Assembly (NCBI RefSeq): GCF_000153105.1
Contig: NZ_CH672376.1
Location: 4,179,315 to 4,243,314 of the forward strand
Direction of reading: 5' to 3'
Length of the DNA stretch: 64,000 bases
Origin: Blastopirellula marina DSM 3645
GTDB lineage: Bacteria > Planctomycetota > Planctomycetia > Pirellulales > Pirellulaceae
The translations under genes and the position numbers were made by a program. The notes under the pieces are model-generated. The model was not told the origin of the DNA and searched no databases. It saw only the letters and a program-made list of their open reading frames with translations. Shown one piece after another: positions 56,792 to 64,000 of the stretch. How positions within the stretch are numbered: position 1 is the first letter of the stretch; each line of letters starts with the position of its first letter.

Positions 56792-57283
56792 TTAGCAGAG
56801 GTTCGCTAATCGGGCCGCCGGGCAAATGGAAGCTGGAGTTGCCGCGGCAGATTTTTTGGTCAAATCAAAGTCGAGCGTCTGTTTCCCAGGACCTTGTTGA
56901 ACATCCACGCGCAGTGTTGACTCGGCGCCATATTTTTTCGGGAGGACGCCGCCGCTAGGGGGCGATTGATGGTTGTCGAGTTCTTCGATGCTCACTGGCG
57001 CTGCGTTGGAAGTGATGACGATTTCTACTTTGGCGTTACCCAGCATGACGCCTCCGCGGTGGGTCACCTCGTAATCGCCGTTGCGAATCAATGCGGCCGA
57101 AACGGGGCCCTTGCTGGTGGGAACAAAGCGAATCTCTCCTGACTCGATCGGCTTCCCCTGATAGGTGACGCGACCAGCGACGATCCGTCGCTCAAGTCCC
57201 GCTTCATTCGCACAACCGCCTAAGAAGAATGTCCACAGCCCAACGAGCACTACCAGGCTGAAGAGAGGGAATTGCTTGCGCAT
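56792..57283 (-). CDS. Lipoprotein with carboxypeptidase-regulatory-like domain
   Basis: This 163-residue protein has a lipoprotein signal (FPLFSLVVLVGLWTFFLGGC, lipid-bearing cysteine near 23) and then a beta-rich domain (GRVTYQGKPIESGEIRFVP, LIRNGDYEVTHRGGVMLGNAKVEIV). It resembles the lipoprotein at 26846-27307 in type, though not closely in sequence. ATG 57283, with GGGGA about nine bases upstream, places the signal at the N-terminus. It sits upstream of uxuA on the same strand and may be co-transcribed. Confidence 0.75.
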   Translation of the reverse strand: MRKQFPLFSLVVLVGLWTFFLGGCANEAGLERRIVAGRVTYQGKPIESGEIRFVPTSKGPVSAALIRNGDYEVTHRGGVMLGNAKVEIVITSNAAPVSIEELDNHQSPPSGGVLPKKYGAESTLRVDVQQGPGKQTLDFDLTKKSAAATPASICPAARLANLC

Positions 57284-57609
57284 ACAGAACGTCCCCAGAT
57301 GAAAAGTGAAGATCAACGCCCATGAGAAATGAAAAGCCCAATTTATGGCGGTTTCTAGGTTAACTCATAATGGAGCACAAAATCAATCAAAAAATGTACG
57401 CATTCTTGCAGGTCGACGCGGAAGCTCGATGGGATTGGAATGCTGAATTGCGGTATTATCGGCTGGTGATCCCTCTTGGGGTCGTGCATATCGCTCGATT
57501 CCTAGGCGAGCATGCAGGCCTTGCCAGAAAATTTTGAAATTGGAAGTTCTTTAAAGTTGGGTTCAAAAAAAGCTTGTTTTTGTACTCATTGAATAGTAGG
57601 GTAACAGAC
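57284..57609. promoter_or_regulatory. Divergent promoter region of the sugar-acid cluster
   Basis: This 326-base AT-rich gap separates the minus-strand lipoprotein/uxuA genes from the plus-strand GntR-regulator operon, so promoters for both should lie here. A near-palindrome around AAGCTT (CAAAAAAAGCTTGTTTTTG, 57564-57582) lies about 30 bases before the regulator start and is a possible autoregulatory operator. -10 and -35 boxes could not be placed with confidence. Confidence 0.4.
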
Positions 57610-58302
57610 ATGATTACTGAAAAACGCTCTGACCAACCTGTTTTGATGAACGCGAGCGGAAAGTGCTATTCCGCGCTTCGCAAGATGCTCGTGTGCGGCC
57701 AGATTCCCGTCGGGAGTCGGCTGGCCGAAGTGGAGTGGTCACAGCGGCTCGGCGCCCAAAGGGCCGCTTTGCGAGAGGCGATGGCCCTGCTGGCGCACGA
57801 CGGTCTATTGACGCGGCGGACGACTGGCGGCTTTTTCGTGCCGACGCTAGAAGAAATTCGGTACGAGGAGTTGATCGACGCGCGGATCGTCCTGGAGTTA
57901 GGCGCGATCGATGTCTCCTTTGCTCCTGGCGCGCCGCGGAAGGATCTAACCCAACTGCATAAGATCTGCGACACGATGGAGGACCTGCATCACTCTGGAT
58001 TAACCATGGGGTTTTGCGAGTCCGACTTTCTCTTTCATCAGAAATTGCTGGAACTCTCGAAGAACGAGATTCTGGTCAAGATGTTTTCTCATTCGGCGCA
58101 GCATATTTATTTTCTAGCGCCGGTGCCGGACGACGTTCGGATGCAGCAAGAGATCGGCGTGATTCAAGAGCACCGCCAGATCCTGGCCGACCTGAACGAC
58201 GGCAATATCAAATCCGCTTCCGACCTGTTGCGACGGCACATCGCTCGTACCAAAGGCCTTTTGCAGAATGCGCTCGGCGGCAATCAACGTGACGAAAGCT
58301 GA
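57610..58302 (+). CDS. GntR-family transcriptional regulator (FadR/FCD type)
   Basis: This 230-residue regulator has an N-terminal winged helix (SGKCYSALRKMLVCGQIPVG, RLGAQRAALREAMALLAHDGLL, TRRTTGGFFVP) and a helical FCD ligand-binding domain (ELIDARIVLELGAIDVSF, FCESDFLFHQKLLELSKNE, EHRQILADLNDGNIKSA). The D..H..H ligands of metal-dependent FCD domains fit FHQKL and EHRQI. GntR/FCD proteins commonly control hexuronate and sialate genes, so it probably regulates the surrounding cluster, perhaps responding to a sugar acid. Confidence 0.9.
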   Translation: MITEKRSDQPVLMNASGKCYSALRKMLVCGQIPVGSRLAEVEWSQRLGAQRAALREAMALLAHDGLLTRRTTGGFFVPTLEEIRYEELIDARIVLELGAIDVSFAPGAPRKDLTQLHKICDTMEDLHHSGLTMGFCESDFLFHQKLLELSKNEILVKMFSHSAQHIYFLAPVPDDVRMQQEIGVIQEHRQILADLNDGNIKSASDLLRRHIARTKGLLQNALGGNQRDES

Positions 58303-58372
58303 GTTTTAAGGAATTTTGAACTCCATCTATACCTTTTCAATTCTTAATTTTCTCTTCCCTGAGGGTATCGCG

Positions 58373-59305
58373 ATGCCAAGTAGAAACCGATCGAAAACTC
58401 GACGCAGCGCCTTTACGTTGGTCGAACTATTGGTAGTTATCGCTATTATCGGCGTGCTGATTGCACTGTTGTTACCGGCCGTCCAGCAGGCTCGCGAGGC
58501 CGCGCGACGATTGTCTTGTTCGGCGAATTTCAAGCAAGTGGGGCTCGCCCTGCATAACTATCATGACACGCATCTAACGTTTCCGCTGGGCAGCGGAATC
58601 AGCGGCGGCTGCAGCGGTTTTACGGGCACGCACTTCTTCTCATGGGGCGTTCATACGTTGCCCTTTCTTGAGCAAAACGCACGCTACGATGCGGTGAATT
58701 TTAATGTCGCGGCGCCGATCCAAACGCAAGCGAATTATGACCCGGAGACCGCATTGGGGCCGGTTCCTGTATACTTGTGCGTCTCGAATCCGCAGGCCGA
58801 TACGATGGTGAATCCGGCGTTTTCAGGCGCTATTGACGCCGTTCCGCGCTCCGATATGGCCGGCGTCGCGGACTCGCGCGACTGGCGCTGCAATTCTTCG
58901 GGAACCGTGGGAGTGCGTCCCCGTTCTGATGGCAATGGAGTCTTTTACGCGTTATCGAAAACCAACTTTCGCGACATCATCGACGGGACTTCTAATACTC
59001 TATTCGTCGGCGAAGTGACCGGCGATCCTAATCAGGCGACCAGCAGCAGTTCGACCACGTACAACGCGAATAGCTACGCTGTTTACAACACCCTGGATAC
59101 GTCCACCGGGATCAACGGCCCCTTTACAGTGCCCGGCGGCGGAACTTTTGCCTGGCGCCCTCAGGGATTCTCGAGCTACCACCCTGGCGGCGCTCATTTC
59201 GCCCTCGCGGATGGTTCGGTTCGGTTCCTGCCCGAAACGATCGATCAAACGCTGCTATCAGGGCTCACCACTCGAAATGGCGGAGAAGTGTTGGAGCAGT
59301 TCTAA
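58373..59305 (+). CDS. DUF1559 protein with prepilin-type N-terminus
   Basis: This 310-residue protein has the prepilin signature AFTLVELLVVIAIIG and the DUF1559 helix LLLPAVQQAREAARR, then RDIIDGTSNTLFVGEV and FALADGSVRFLPETI at the C-terminus. It is the second copy of the family in the window, and its layout matches the first. ATG 58373 (GAGGG before it) is preferred over a longer frame. It lies between the regulator and the dehydrogenase of the sugar-acid cluster, so it may be an externally displayed component of that operon. Confidence 0.9.
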   Translation: MPSRNRSKTRRSAFTLVELLVVIAIIGVLIALLLPAVQQAREAARRLSCSANFKQVGLALHNYHDTHLTFPLGSGISGGCSGFTGTHFFSWGVHTLPFLEQNARYDAVNFNVAAPIQTQANYDPETALGPVPVYLCVSNPQADTMVNPAFSGAIDAVPRSDMAGVADSRDWRCNSSGTVGVRPRSDGNGVFYALSKTNFRDIIDGTSNTLFVGEVTGDPNQATSSSSTTYNANSYAVYNTLDTSTGINGPFTVPGGGTFAWRPQGFSSYHPGGAHFALADGSVRFLPETIDQTLLSGLTTRNGGEVLEQF

Positions 59306-59344
59306 GGTGAATCGATCGGATCAATGGACGGAAAAGAGGCCTGA

Positions 59345-60166
59345 ATGACGGACGCGCCGACCGTATTGATTACCGGAGCCGCAGGCGGCATTGGCGCCGC
59401 GACCTCGCTGGAGTTCGCCGCACGCGGCTACGACTGCTTTCTGTTAGACATCGACGCTGCGGCGTTGGCGGACACCGTCAGCGCGATTGAAAATCAGGGC
59501 CGATCTGTGGCCACCGCGATCGGCGACCTGGGCGATTTAGACTTTGCTCAACACGCGGTCCGCGATTGTGTGGAGAAATTTGGGCGGATCGACGTACTGG
59601 TCAACAACGCGGCATGGCGCGACGTGACGACCATGAAGTCGATCTCTCGGGAGTCGTGGGAGAAAACGATTCGCGTTTGTTTGACCGCGCCGGCGTTTCT
59701 CGCCCAAGCGGCCGCTCCGCATATGGAATTGCGCCGGCAAGGGGTGATCATCAACGTTTCCAGCATTCAATCCAAGTTCGCCGCCGGCGTCAGTCCTGCT
59801 TACATCGCCGCCAAGGGAGGTCTCGACGCGTTGACTTACGAGTTGGCGACGCTGTATGGGCCCTCCGGCGTACGCGTGCTGGCGGTCAACTTGGGCGCGA
59901 TCGACACCAGCTTGAACGATCAATATGTCGCTGCCGACGGTGATTCGCTCTCGGCCGATCTTCGTCAGGCGGTGGAGCAGATGATCCCGCTTCAGCGCTA
60001 CGGAACACCGGCGGAGATTGCCCGCAGCATCGTCTCCTTGGCGGGTCCCGACTCGGCCTACATCACTGGAACTTGCATCGAAATCGACGGCGGTTGGTTT
60101 CACCAATGCTCCCCTTATTCGTTCAAGCGTCGTCAGTTTCCGGAAGATTACCCGACGCACGGTTAA
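59345..60166 (+). CDS. SDR-family oxidoreductase
   Basis: This 273-residue classical short-chain dehydrogenase has the NAD(P) motif TGAAGGIG, the NNAA segment (VLVNNAAW), the catalytic serine in NVSSIQ and Y-x-x-x-K in PAYIAAKGG. The C-terminus closes with GTCIEIDGGWFHQ. Within this cluster the likely substrate is a sugar or sugar acid (for example a hexuronate or ketogluconate), but this is inferred from context. It starts 40 bases after the DUF1559 gene. Confidence 0.9.
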   Translation: MTDAPTVLITGAAGGIGAATSLEFAARGYDCFLLDIDAAALADTVSAIENQGRSVATAIGDLGDLDFAQHAVRDCVEKFGRIDVLVNNAAWRDVTTMKSISRESWEKTIRVCLTAPAFLAQAAAPHMELRRQGVIINVSSIQSKFAAGVSPAYIAAKGGLDALTYELATLYGPSGVRVLAVNLGAIDTSLNDQYVAADGDSLSADLRQAVEQMIPLQRYGTPAEIARSIVSLAGPDSAYITGTCIEIDGGWFHQCSPYSFKRRQFPEDYPTHG

Positions 60167-60262
60167 TCACGGCGGCGCCCTGCTAACTTGATGACGAGTT
60201 TTGCTCGACGTTCCCTCCCTCGAAACAACTTTGAGACTTCAACCCGCCAGAGAGCCTTTGTC

Positions 60263-61384
60263 ATGAAACCCTTGCTGATAATCGTCGTTGCAATCGGAAT
60301 TGTAACAGGCGGCGCCGGTCTGCCGGCTGCGATCCAAGCGGCTGAAGCGATCGAAGACGTTCACTTGGTCGTCAAGCCGAACAAGCCGCGCGGGTATCGC
60401 GGCATCAATGGAGACATGGTCCAGCGGAAAGATGGCTCGCTCCTGTTTTGCTACACCGAATACGGCCCCGAGGGAGGCATCGTCGCGAAGAGTTCGACCG
60501 ATCAAGGACGAACCTGGACCGAAGCGAAAATATTAGTCCCGCAACCGGTGTCGCCCGATCCCGGCCGGTTCAACCATCCAAGTTTGCTGCGATTGACCAA
60601 CGGCGATCTGCTGTTGTCATATAACTACACGACGCACCCGACCAAGCCCTACTATGCGGTGACTCTGTATCGACGCAGTACCGACGATGGAGCGACGTGG
60701 GGCGAGCAATTTCCGTTGACGCCTTATTCCGGCTACACGCTGATTCACAACGATAAGCTGCTCACTCTGGAAGATGGCCGAATTATTGCCGTCGCCGAAA
60801 CCAAAAAATATCTCCCCAGTTCGCAAGATCACAACGGCTATGTTGGTCTCGTCTTCTACTCTGACGATCAGGGCTATAGCTGGTATCCGAGCAAAAATGT
60901 GGTCGACTTGTACGAGTCGAGAAAAATCGATGTTCAAGAAGCGGATGCGGTCGAACTGCGCGATGGACGGCTGATGATGTTTGCTCGCAGCTACAGCGGG
61001 CATCCCGTCAAAGCCTTTTCGACCGATCGCGGCGAAACCTGGTCGCAAGGTAAGATGATCCCGGCGTTGAAAATGCCGTACGCCGGTCTGCCGACCGTGC
61101 GGCGGATTCCTTCTACCGGCGATTTGCTGTTCGTCTGGATCAGCGAACGCTCTGCGCTGAAATCAGATCCCAAGGTGCCGGTCCGCTCGACGCTCACGAG
61201 CGCGATTTCCAAGGATGAAGGGGAGACGTTTATCCTTCAGCGGAACATCGTGAAAGAACCTGGAAATGATCTTGGATATCAATGCGTCGAGTTTTTGGAG
61301 GACGGTACGGCGTTGATCGCCTACCACGCCAACGATGGCGTGCACTTGGCTCGAATGAACGTCGACTGGTTCTACGGCAAATAG
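60263..61384 (+). CDS. Exported sialidase-like BNR-repeat protein
   Basis: The predicted protein has 373 residues. A signal peptide (LLIIVVAIGIVTGGAGL, AAIQAAEA) precedes a six-bladed sialidase-type propeller. Asp boxes are visible: SSTDQGRTW, RSTDDGATW, YSDDQGYSW, FSTDRGETW and SKDEGETF. The arginine near the start (KPRGYRGINGDMVQRKDG) could serve a carboxylate-binding role. It may release sialic acid or bind another acidic sugar; catalytic identity is not certain. ATG 60263 opens the signal peptide. Confidence 0.8.
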   Translation: MKPLLIIVVAIGIVTGGAGLPAAIQAAEAIEDVHLVVKPNKPRGYRGINGDMVQRKDGSLLFCYTEYGPEGGIVAKSSTDQGRTWTEAKILVPQPVSPDPGRFNHPSLLRLTNGDLLLSYNYTTHPTKPYYAVTLYRRSTDDGATWGEQFPLTPYSGYTLIHNDKLLTLEDGRIIAVAETKKYLPSSQDHNGYVGLVFYSDDQGYSWYPSKNVVDLYESRKIDVQEADAVELRDGRLMMFARSYSGHPVKAFSTDRGETWSQGKMIPALKMPYAGLPTVRRIPSTGDLLFVWISERSALKSDPKVPVRSTLTSAISKDEGETFILQRNIVKEPGNDLGYQCVEFLEDGTALIAYHANDGVHLARMNVDWFYGK

Positions 61385-61483
61385 AACCGCCTGCTGCAAG
61401 TCTTCATCCATTTGCGACGTTGGCTTTTATTGAAGAAATTCCCGCTATCTACCTCACGATTTATTTCTAGTGTCAGGGTTCGC

Positions 61484-62398
61484 ATGTCAGCAACGAAGTT
61501 TATCACCGCACTCTGTACCCCGCTTTCCGACGACGATGCGATCCACGTCGCGGGCCTTGAAGCGCACATCGAAGATCAACTGGACAACGGCATCGACAGC
61601 CTCCTGGTCGCTGGGACCATGGGTTTCATGCAAGTACTGTCGATGGAAACGTATCTGCAGTTGGTCGCCGAAAGCGTTCGAATCGGCAACGAGCGGGCCG
61701 AATTATTGGTGGGAGTGGGAGATACCGGTACGTCGACCACGTTGGCCCGCATCCGCGCGGTAGAGAATCTTCCCGTCGATGGCCTCGTGATCGTCTCTCC
61801 CTATTTCTTGAAATATACCCAAGCGGAGCTGATCGATTATTTCACCGATCTGGCCGACGCCAGCAAGAAGCCGCTGTTCTTGTATGATCTTCCGCGACTG
61901 ACGGGGACGAAATTAGAAATCAGCACGGTGCTGAAGTTGAGCGAACACCCGAATATCCACGGAATCAAATGTTCTGATGACTTCGCCCAAAGCCGTCCCT
62001 TGTTGGCGTTGCAATCGGATCAGTTTCGCGTGATCATCGCGCAGCCGACGATTTTGGATGTCTTGCTAAAAGCAGGCGTCCGCGAGCATTTGGACGGCGT
62101 CTTTGGGTTCGCGCCGCACTGGATTCGCGACATGCAAACCGCGCTCGGTAAAAGAGACTGGCTCGCCGTCACGCAAATTCAAAATCAATTCAACGAGTTG
62201 CTGGCCGCCATGCAATCGATCGACGCATCGATTTTTTCCACGACCTCCGAACTTCTCAATCTGCGCGGCATCCCAGGCCGAATGGCGCCCAAGCCGCTCC
62301 GACTGCTTTCGCCGGCAGAGCAAGAGCGATTTCGCAGCTTGCCGATCGTACAACAAGCGCTCTCGAGTGAAGCATTCGCTTGCGAAGCTCCCCGTTGA
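61484..62398 (+). CDS. DHDPS/N-acetylneuraminate lyase-family aldolase
   Basis: This 304-residue TIM-barrel class I aldolase shows the Schiff-base lysine in GIKCSDD and the catalytic tyrosine in FLYDLPRLTG, with SLLVAGTMGFMQVLSMET-type sequence where the usual GTTGE motif sits. Family members include N-acetylneuraminate lyase, dihydrodipicolinate synthase and 2-keto-3-deoxygluconate aldolase. Context (sialidase-like protein, mannonate dehydratase, FCD regulator) favours sialate or KDG cleavage. ATG 61484, with AGGG six bases before it, is chosen. Confidence 0.85.
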   Translation: MSATKFITALCTPLSDDDAIHVAGLEAHIEDQLDNGIDSLLVAGTMGFMQVLSMETYLQLVAESVRIGNERAELLVGVGDTGTSTTLARIRAVENLPVDGLVIVSPYFLKYTQAELIDYFTDLADASKKPLFLYDLPRLTGTKLEISTVLKLSEHPNIHGIKCSDDFAQSRPLLALQSDQFRVIIAQPTILDVLLKAGVREHLDGVFGFAPHWIRDMQTALGKRDWLAVTQIQNQFNELLAAMQSIDASIFSTTSELLNLRGIPGRMAPKPLRLLSPAEQERFRSLPIVQQALSSEAFACEAPR

Positions 62399-62477
62399 TC
62401 CTCTCGCCTTCTCCCTGGCGAGATTGATAAGTACCGCACCGCCTGCTCTTTCTTAATCTTTTCCGTTTGGTGAACCA

Positions 62478-64000
62478 ATGAAGAACGTCTGTCTTCTCTG
62501 GAGCAACGCATTTCGCTGCGCCGCGATGTTTGTTTGTGCCGGCGTGCTTTGCGTCGTGACGGCGATCGAAGCGGGCGAACCGTCGACGATAGAGGATGCA
62601 GAGCGACGTAGTCTTGAGATCTTACAAACGGGACTTCAGTCTCCTGACCTCGGCGTCGCGCTAAACGCCGCCGAAGGGTTGACCAACGCCGGTAAGCAGC
62701 AGGAAGTGATCGCCGCTTTGGCGCCGCAACTAAAGCAGACGACCGAGAGCCGCCGCCGCTGCGAGTTGGCTCGCGAATTGGTGCGTGCCGGCGAACGTTC
62801 GTCTCTTGCTATCTTGGTGCAAGCGTTGCAGGACGACGTCGCTTTTGAGACGCAGACAGCCGCGTGCGAAGCACTCTTTCGGATCGAGGAAATCGGCGAG
62901 GGACCCATCTTAAGAAAACGCTTTGATCAGCTGCAAAACATCAACGCCCAGACGATCCTAGCGGCCGCTGCGCTGGCTCAATGGGGCAATCCGCTCGCGA
63001 CCGCAAAACTGCGTGAAGTCATCAAGCAAGCGGAGTGGAAAGATTTGCAAATCGCCGCTTGGGCGGTCGCACGACTCGGAGATGCAGAGTCCATAGGTTT
63101 GCTGAAGACGCGTCAACAGTCCGCGTCCACAGCCAGCGATCGATTGGCGTTGAACGCCGCTCTGGCGTTGCTGGGAGATGAGACGGCGCGCCATACGCTC
63201 CCCAGTTATCTGCAAGACTCGGATCCGCTAGTACGTAGTGAGGCCATCCAATTTATTGGCGAAGCCGGTATTGTCGCCGCTCGCCCTGAATTGATTCGCT
63301 TGCTGGCCGACCCCGACGAAGGAACTACGATTCGCGCGGCTCAGGCGATTCTGAATCTATCGCATCGTAGCGACTCTCCGAAAAGCGATCCGGCGACGAA
63401 TTTTGCTCGTAACGTCTTTCCCGCGACGCCCAAGTTTCCTCGCTATAGCGAAGGTTCAGTGATCGCCCTCAATGATGACGTATTGCTGTACGCGGTGACC
63501 GAATTTCAAAAATCCTCGGATCATGCCGATGCGCAAATTGTCGCTCGGCGATCGACCGACGGCGGGCTGACCTGGGGCGACAAGGAAGTGCTGCAGCCGA
63601 ATACGGGGAGCCTGAATGTGATGTCGGTCACGCTCCGCTATCTTGCGCCGCCGACCGAACTGCATCGGCCGATCGGCATGTTTTATCTCAACAAGAACTC
63701 CTACAGCGACATTCGGGTCATGTTACGCATCTCGAATGACGGCTGCCGTACGTTCGGTGATCCGATTCGCGTTTCGCCGCACATGGGCTATCACATCCTC
63801 AACAACGATCGTGTCACGCGGCTCTCGACGGGGCGTTTGATCGTTCCCTTGGCGTCGACCGCAGACGTACAGCGGGTCAATCATTTTGTTTGCCAATGCT
63901 GTCTTTCGGATGATGGAGGGAAAACCTGGCGCCTTGGTAAAGAAAGCGTCGACTATCCCAAGCGGGGCGCGATGGAGCCGGAAGTTGTAGAAATCGACGG
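62478..64000 (+). CDS. HEAT-repeat plus sialidase-fold protein (partial, runs off the window)
   Basis: The frame is open from ATG 62478 to the window end (at least 507 residues), so the 3' end is missing. A signal peptide covers ~1-35 (AAMFVCAGVLCVVTAIEAG). Residues ~40-290 are HEAT-like helical repeats (ALNAAEGLTNAGKQQEVIAA, AVARLGDAESIGLLKTRQQ, VRSEAIQFIGEAGIVAARP). From ~310 a sialidase-type propeller begins with Asp boxes RSTDGGLTW, ISNDGCRTF and LSDDGGKTW and a CQCC segment. It is the exported partner of the sialidase-like gene at 60263, probably the same operon. Confidence 0.8.
   Translation, partial: MKNVCLLWSNAFRCAAMFVCAGVLCVVTAIEAGEPSTIEDAERRSLEILQTGLQSPDLGVALNAAEGLTNAGKQQEVIAALAPQLKQTTESRRRCELARELVRAGERSSLAILVQALQDDVAFETQTAACEALFRIEEIGEGPILRKRFDQLQNINAQTILAAAALAQWGNPLATAKLREVIKQAEWKDLQIAAWAVARLGDAESIGLLKTRQQSASTASDRLALNAALALLGDETARHTLPSYLQDSDPLVRSEAIQFIGEAGIVAARPELIRLLADPDEGTTIRAAQAILNLSHRSDSPKSDPATNFARNVFPATPKFPRYSEGSVIALNDDVLLYAVTEFQKSSDHADAQIVARRSTDGGLTWGDKEVLQPNTGSLNVMSVTLRYLAPPTELHRPIGMFYLNKNSYSDIRVMLRISNDGCRTFGDPIRVSPHMGYHILNNDRVTRLSTGRLIVPLASTADVQRVNHFVCQCCLSDDGGKTWRLGKESVDYPKRGAMEPEVVEID

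Overview
The window looks like a planctomycete chromosome, most likely from the Pirellulales (Blastopirellula/Bremerella/Rhodopirellula relatives). The main signs are two DUF1559 proteins with a prepilin-type N-terminus, small regulatory-domain lipoproteins beside them, zinc-ribbon/GYF membrane proteins, and a metal ABC permease fused to a DtxR-like regulator. All calls come from reading the sequence; no database search was run, and any genus name is inference.

Positions 1 to about 25,300 look like an integrated genomic island. Its right edge is well defined: a tyrosine recombinase (23976-25304) reads into a minus-strand tRNA gene with a CAU anticodon (25264-25337), so the island lies against the tRNA 3' end. 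No second copy of the tRNA 3' end was found, so the left edge is probably outside the window. From left to right the island holds: an IS200/IS605-type insertion sequence beside a probably truncated gene; a three-gene putative defence operon (PD-(D/E)XK-like nuclease fused to a STAND NTPase, a protein with a HEPN-like Rx4H motif, a PLD-family protein); an expanded type I restriction-modification locus (hsdM, a PD-(D/E)XK protein, a detached copy of the HsdM C-terminus, hsdS, a DUF4268 protein, a RibD-like deaminase fused to a GHKL/RecG-like ATPase, hsdR); and an integration/replication module (unknown 364-residue protein, excisionase-like HTH protein, CHC2/TOPRIM/DUF3987 primase, integrase). 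The two defence blocks are the best candidates for something undescribed.

Positions 25,340-54,940 are mostly core chromosome: small membrane proteins, a DUF1559/lipoprotein pair, a methyltransferase, endonuclease IV, an ankyrin protein, a four-gene Mn/Zn-type ABC operon, a GNAT acetyltransferase, an M16 peptidase pair, pyruvate carboxylase with biotin ligase, an FG-GAP exported protein, a TrmH-family methyltransferase, a Cys/Gly-rich secreted peptide, an MDR oxidoreductase, an epimerase/VKOR/SPW membrane operon, and sucA-sucB. Pyruvate carboxylase and biotin ligase fit together directly: the ligase charges the carboxylase, which feeds oxaloacetate into the cycle served by SucAB.

After a noncoding stretch with an imperfect GGACYGGACY repeat (55,071-55,430), positions 55,723-64,000 carry a sugar-acid catabolic cluster: mannonate dehydratase, a lipoprotein, a GntR/FadR-type regulator, a DUF1559 protein, an SDR dehydrogenase, an exported sialidase-like protein, a DHDPS/N-acetylneuraminate-lyase-family aldolase, and a HEAT-repeat plus sialidase-fold protein that runs off the right end.
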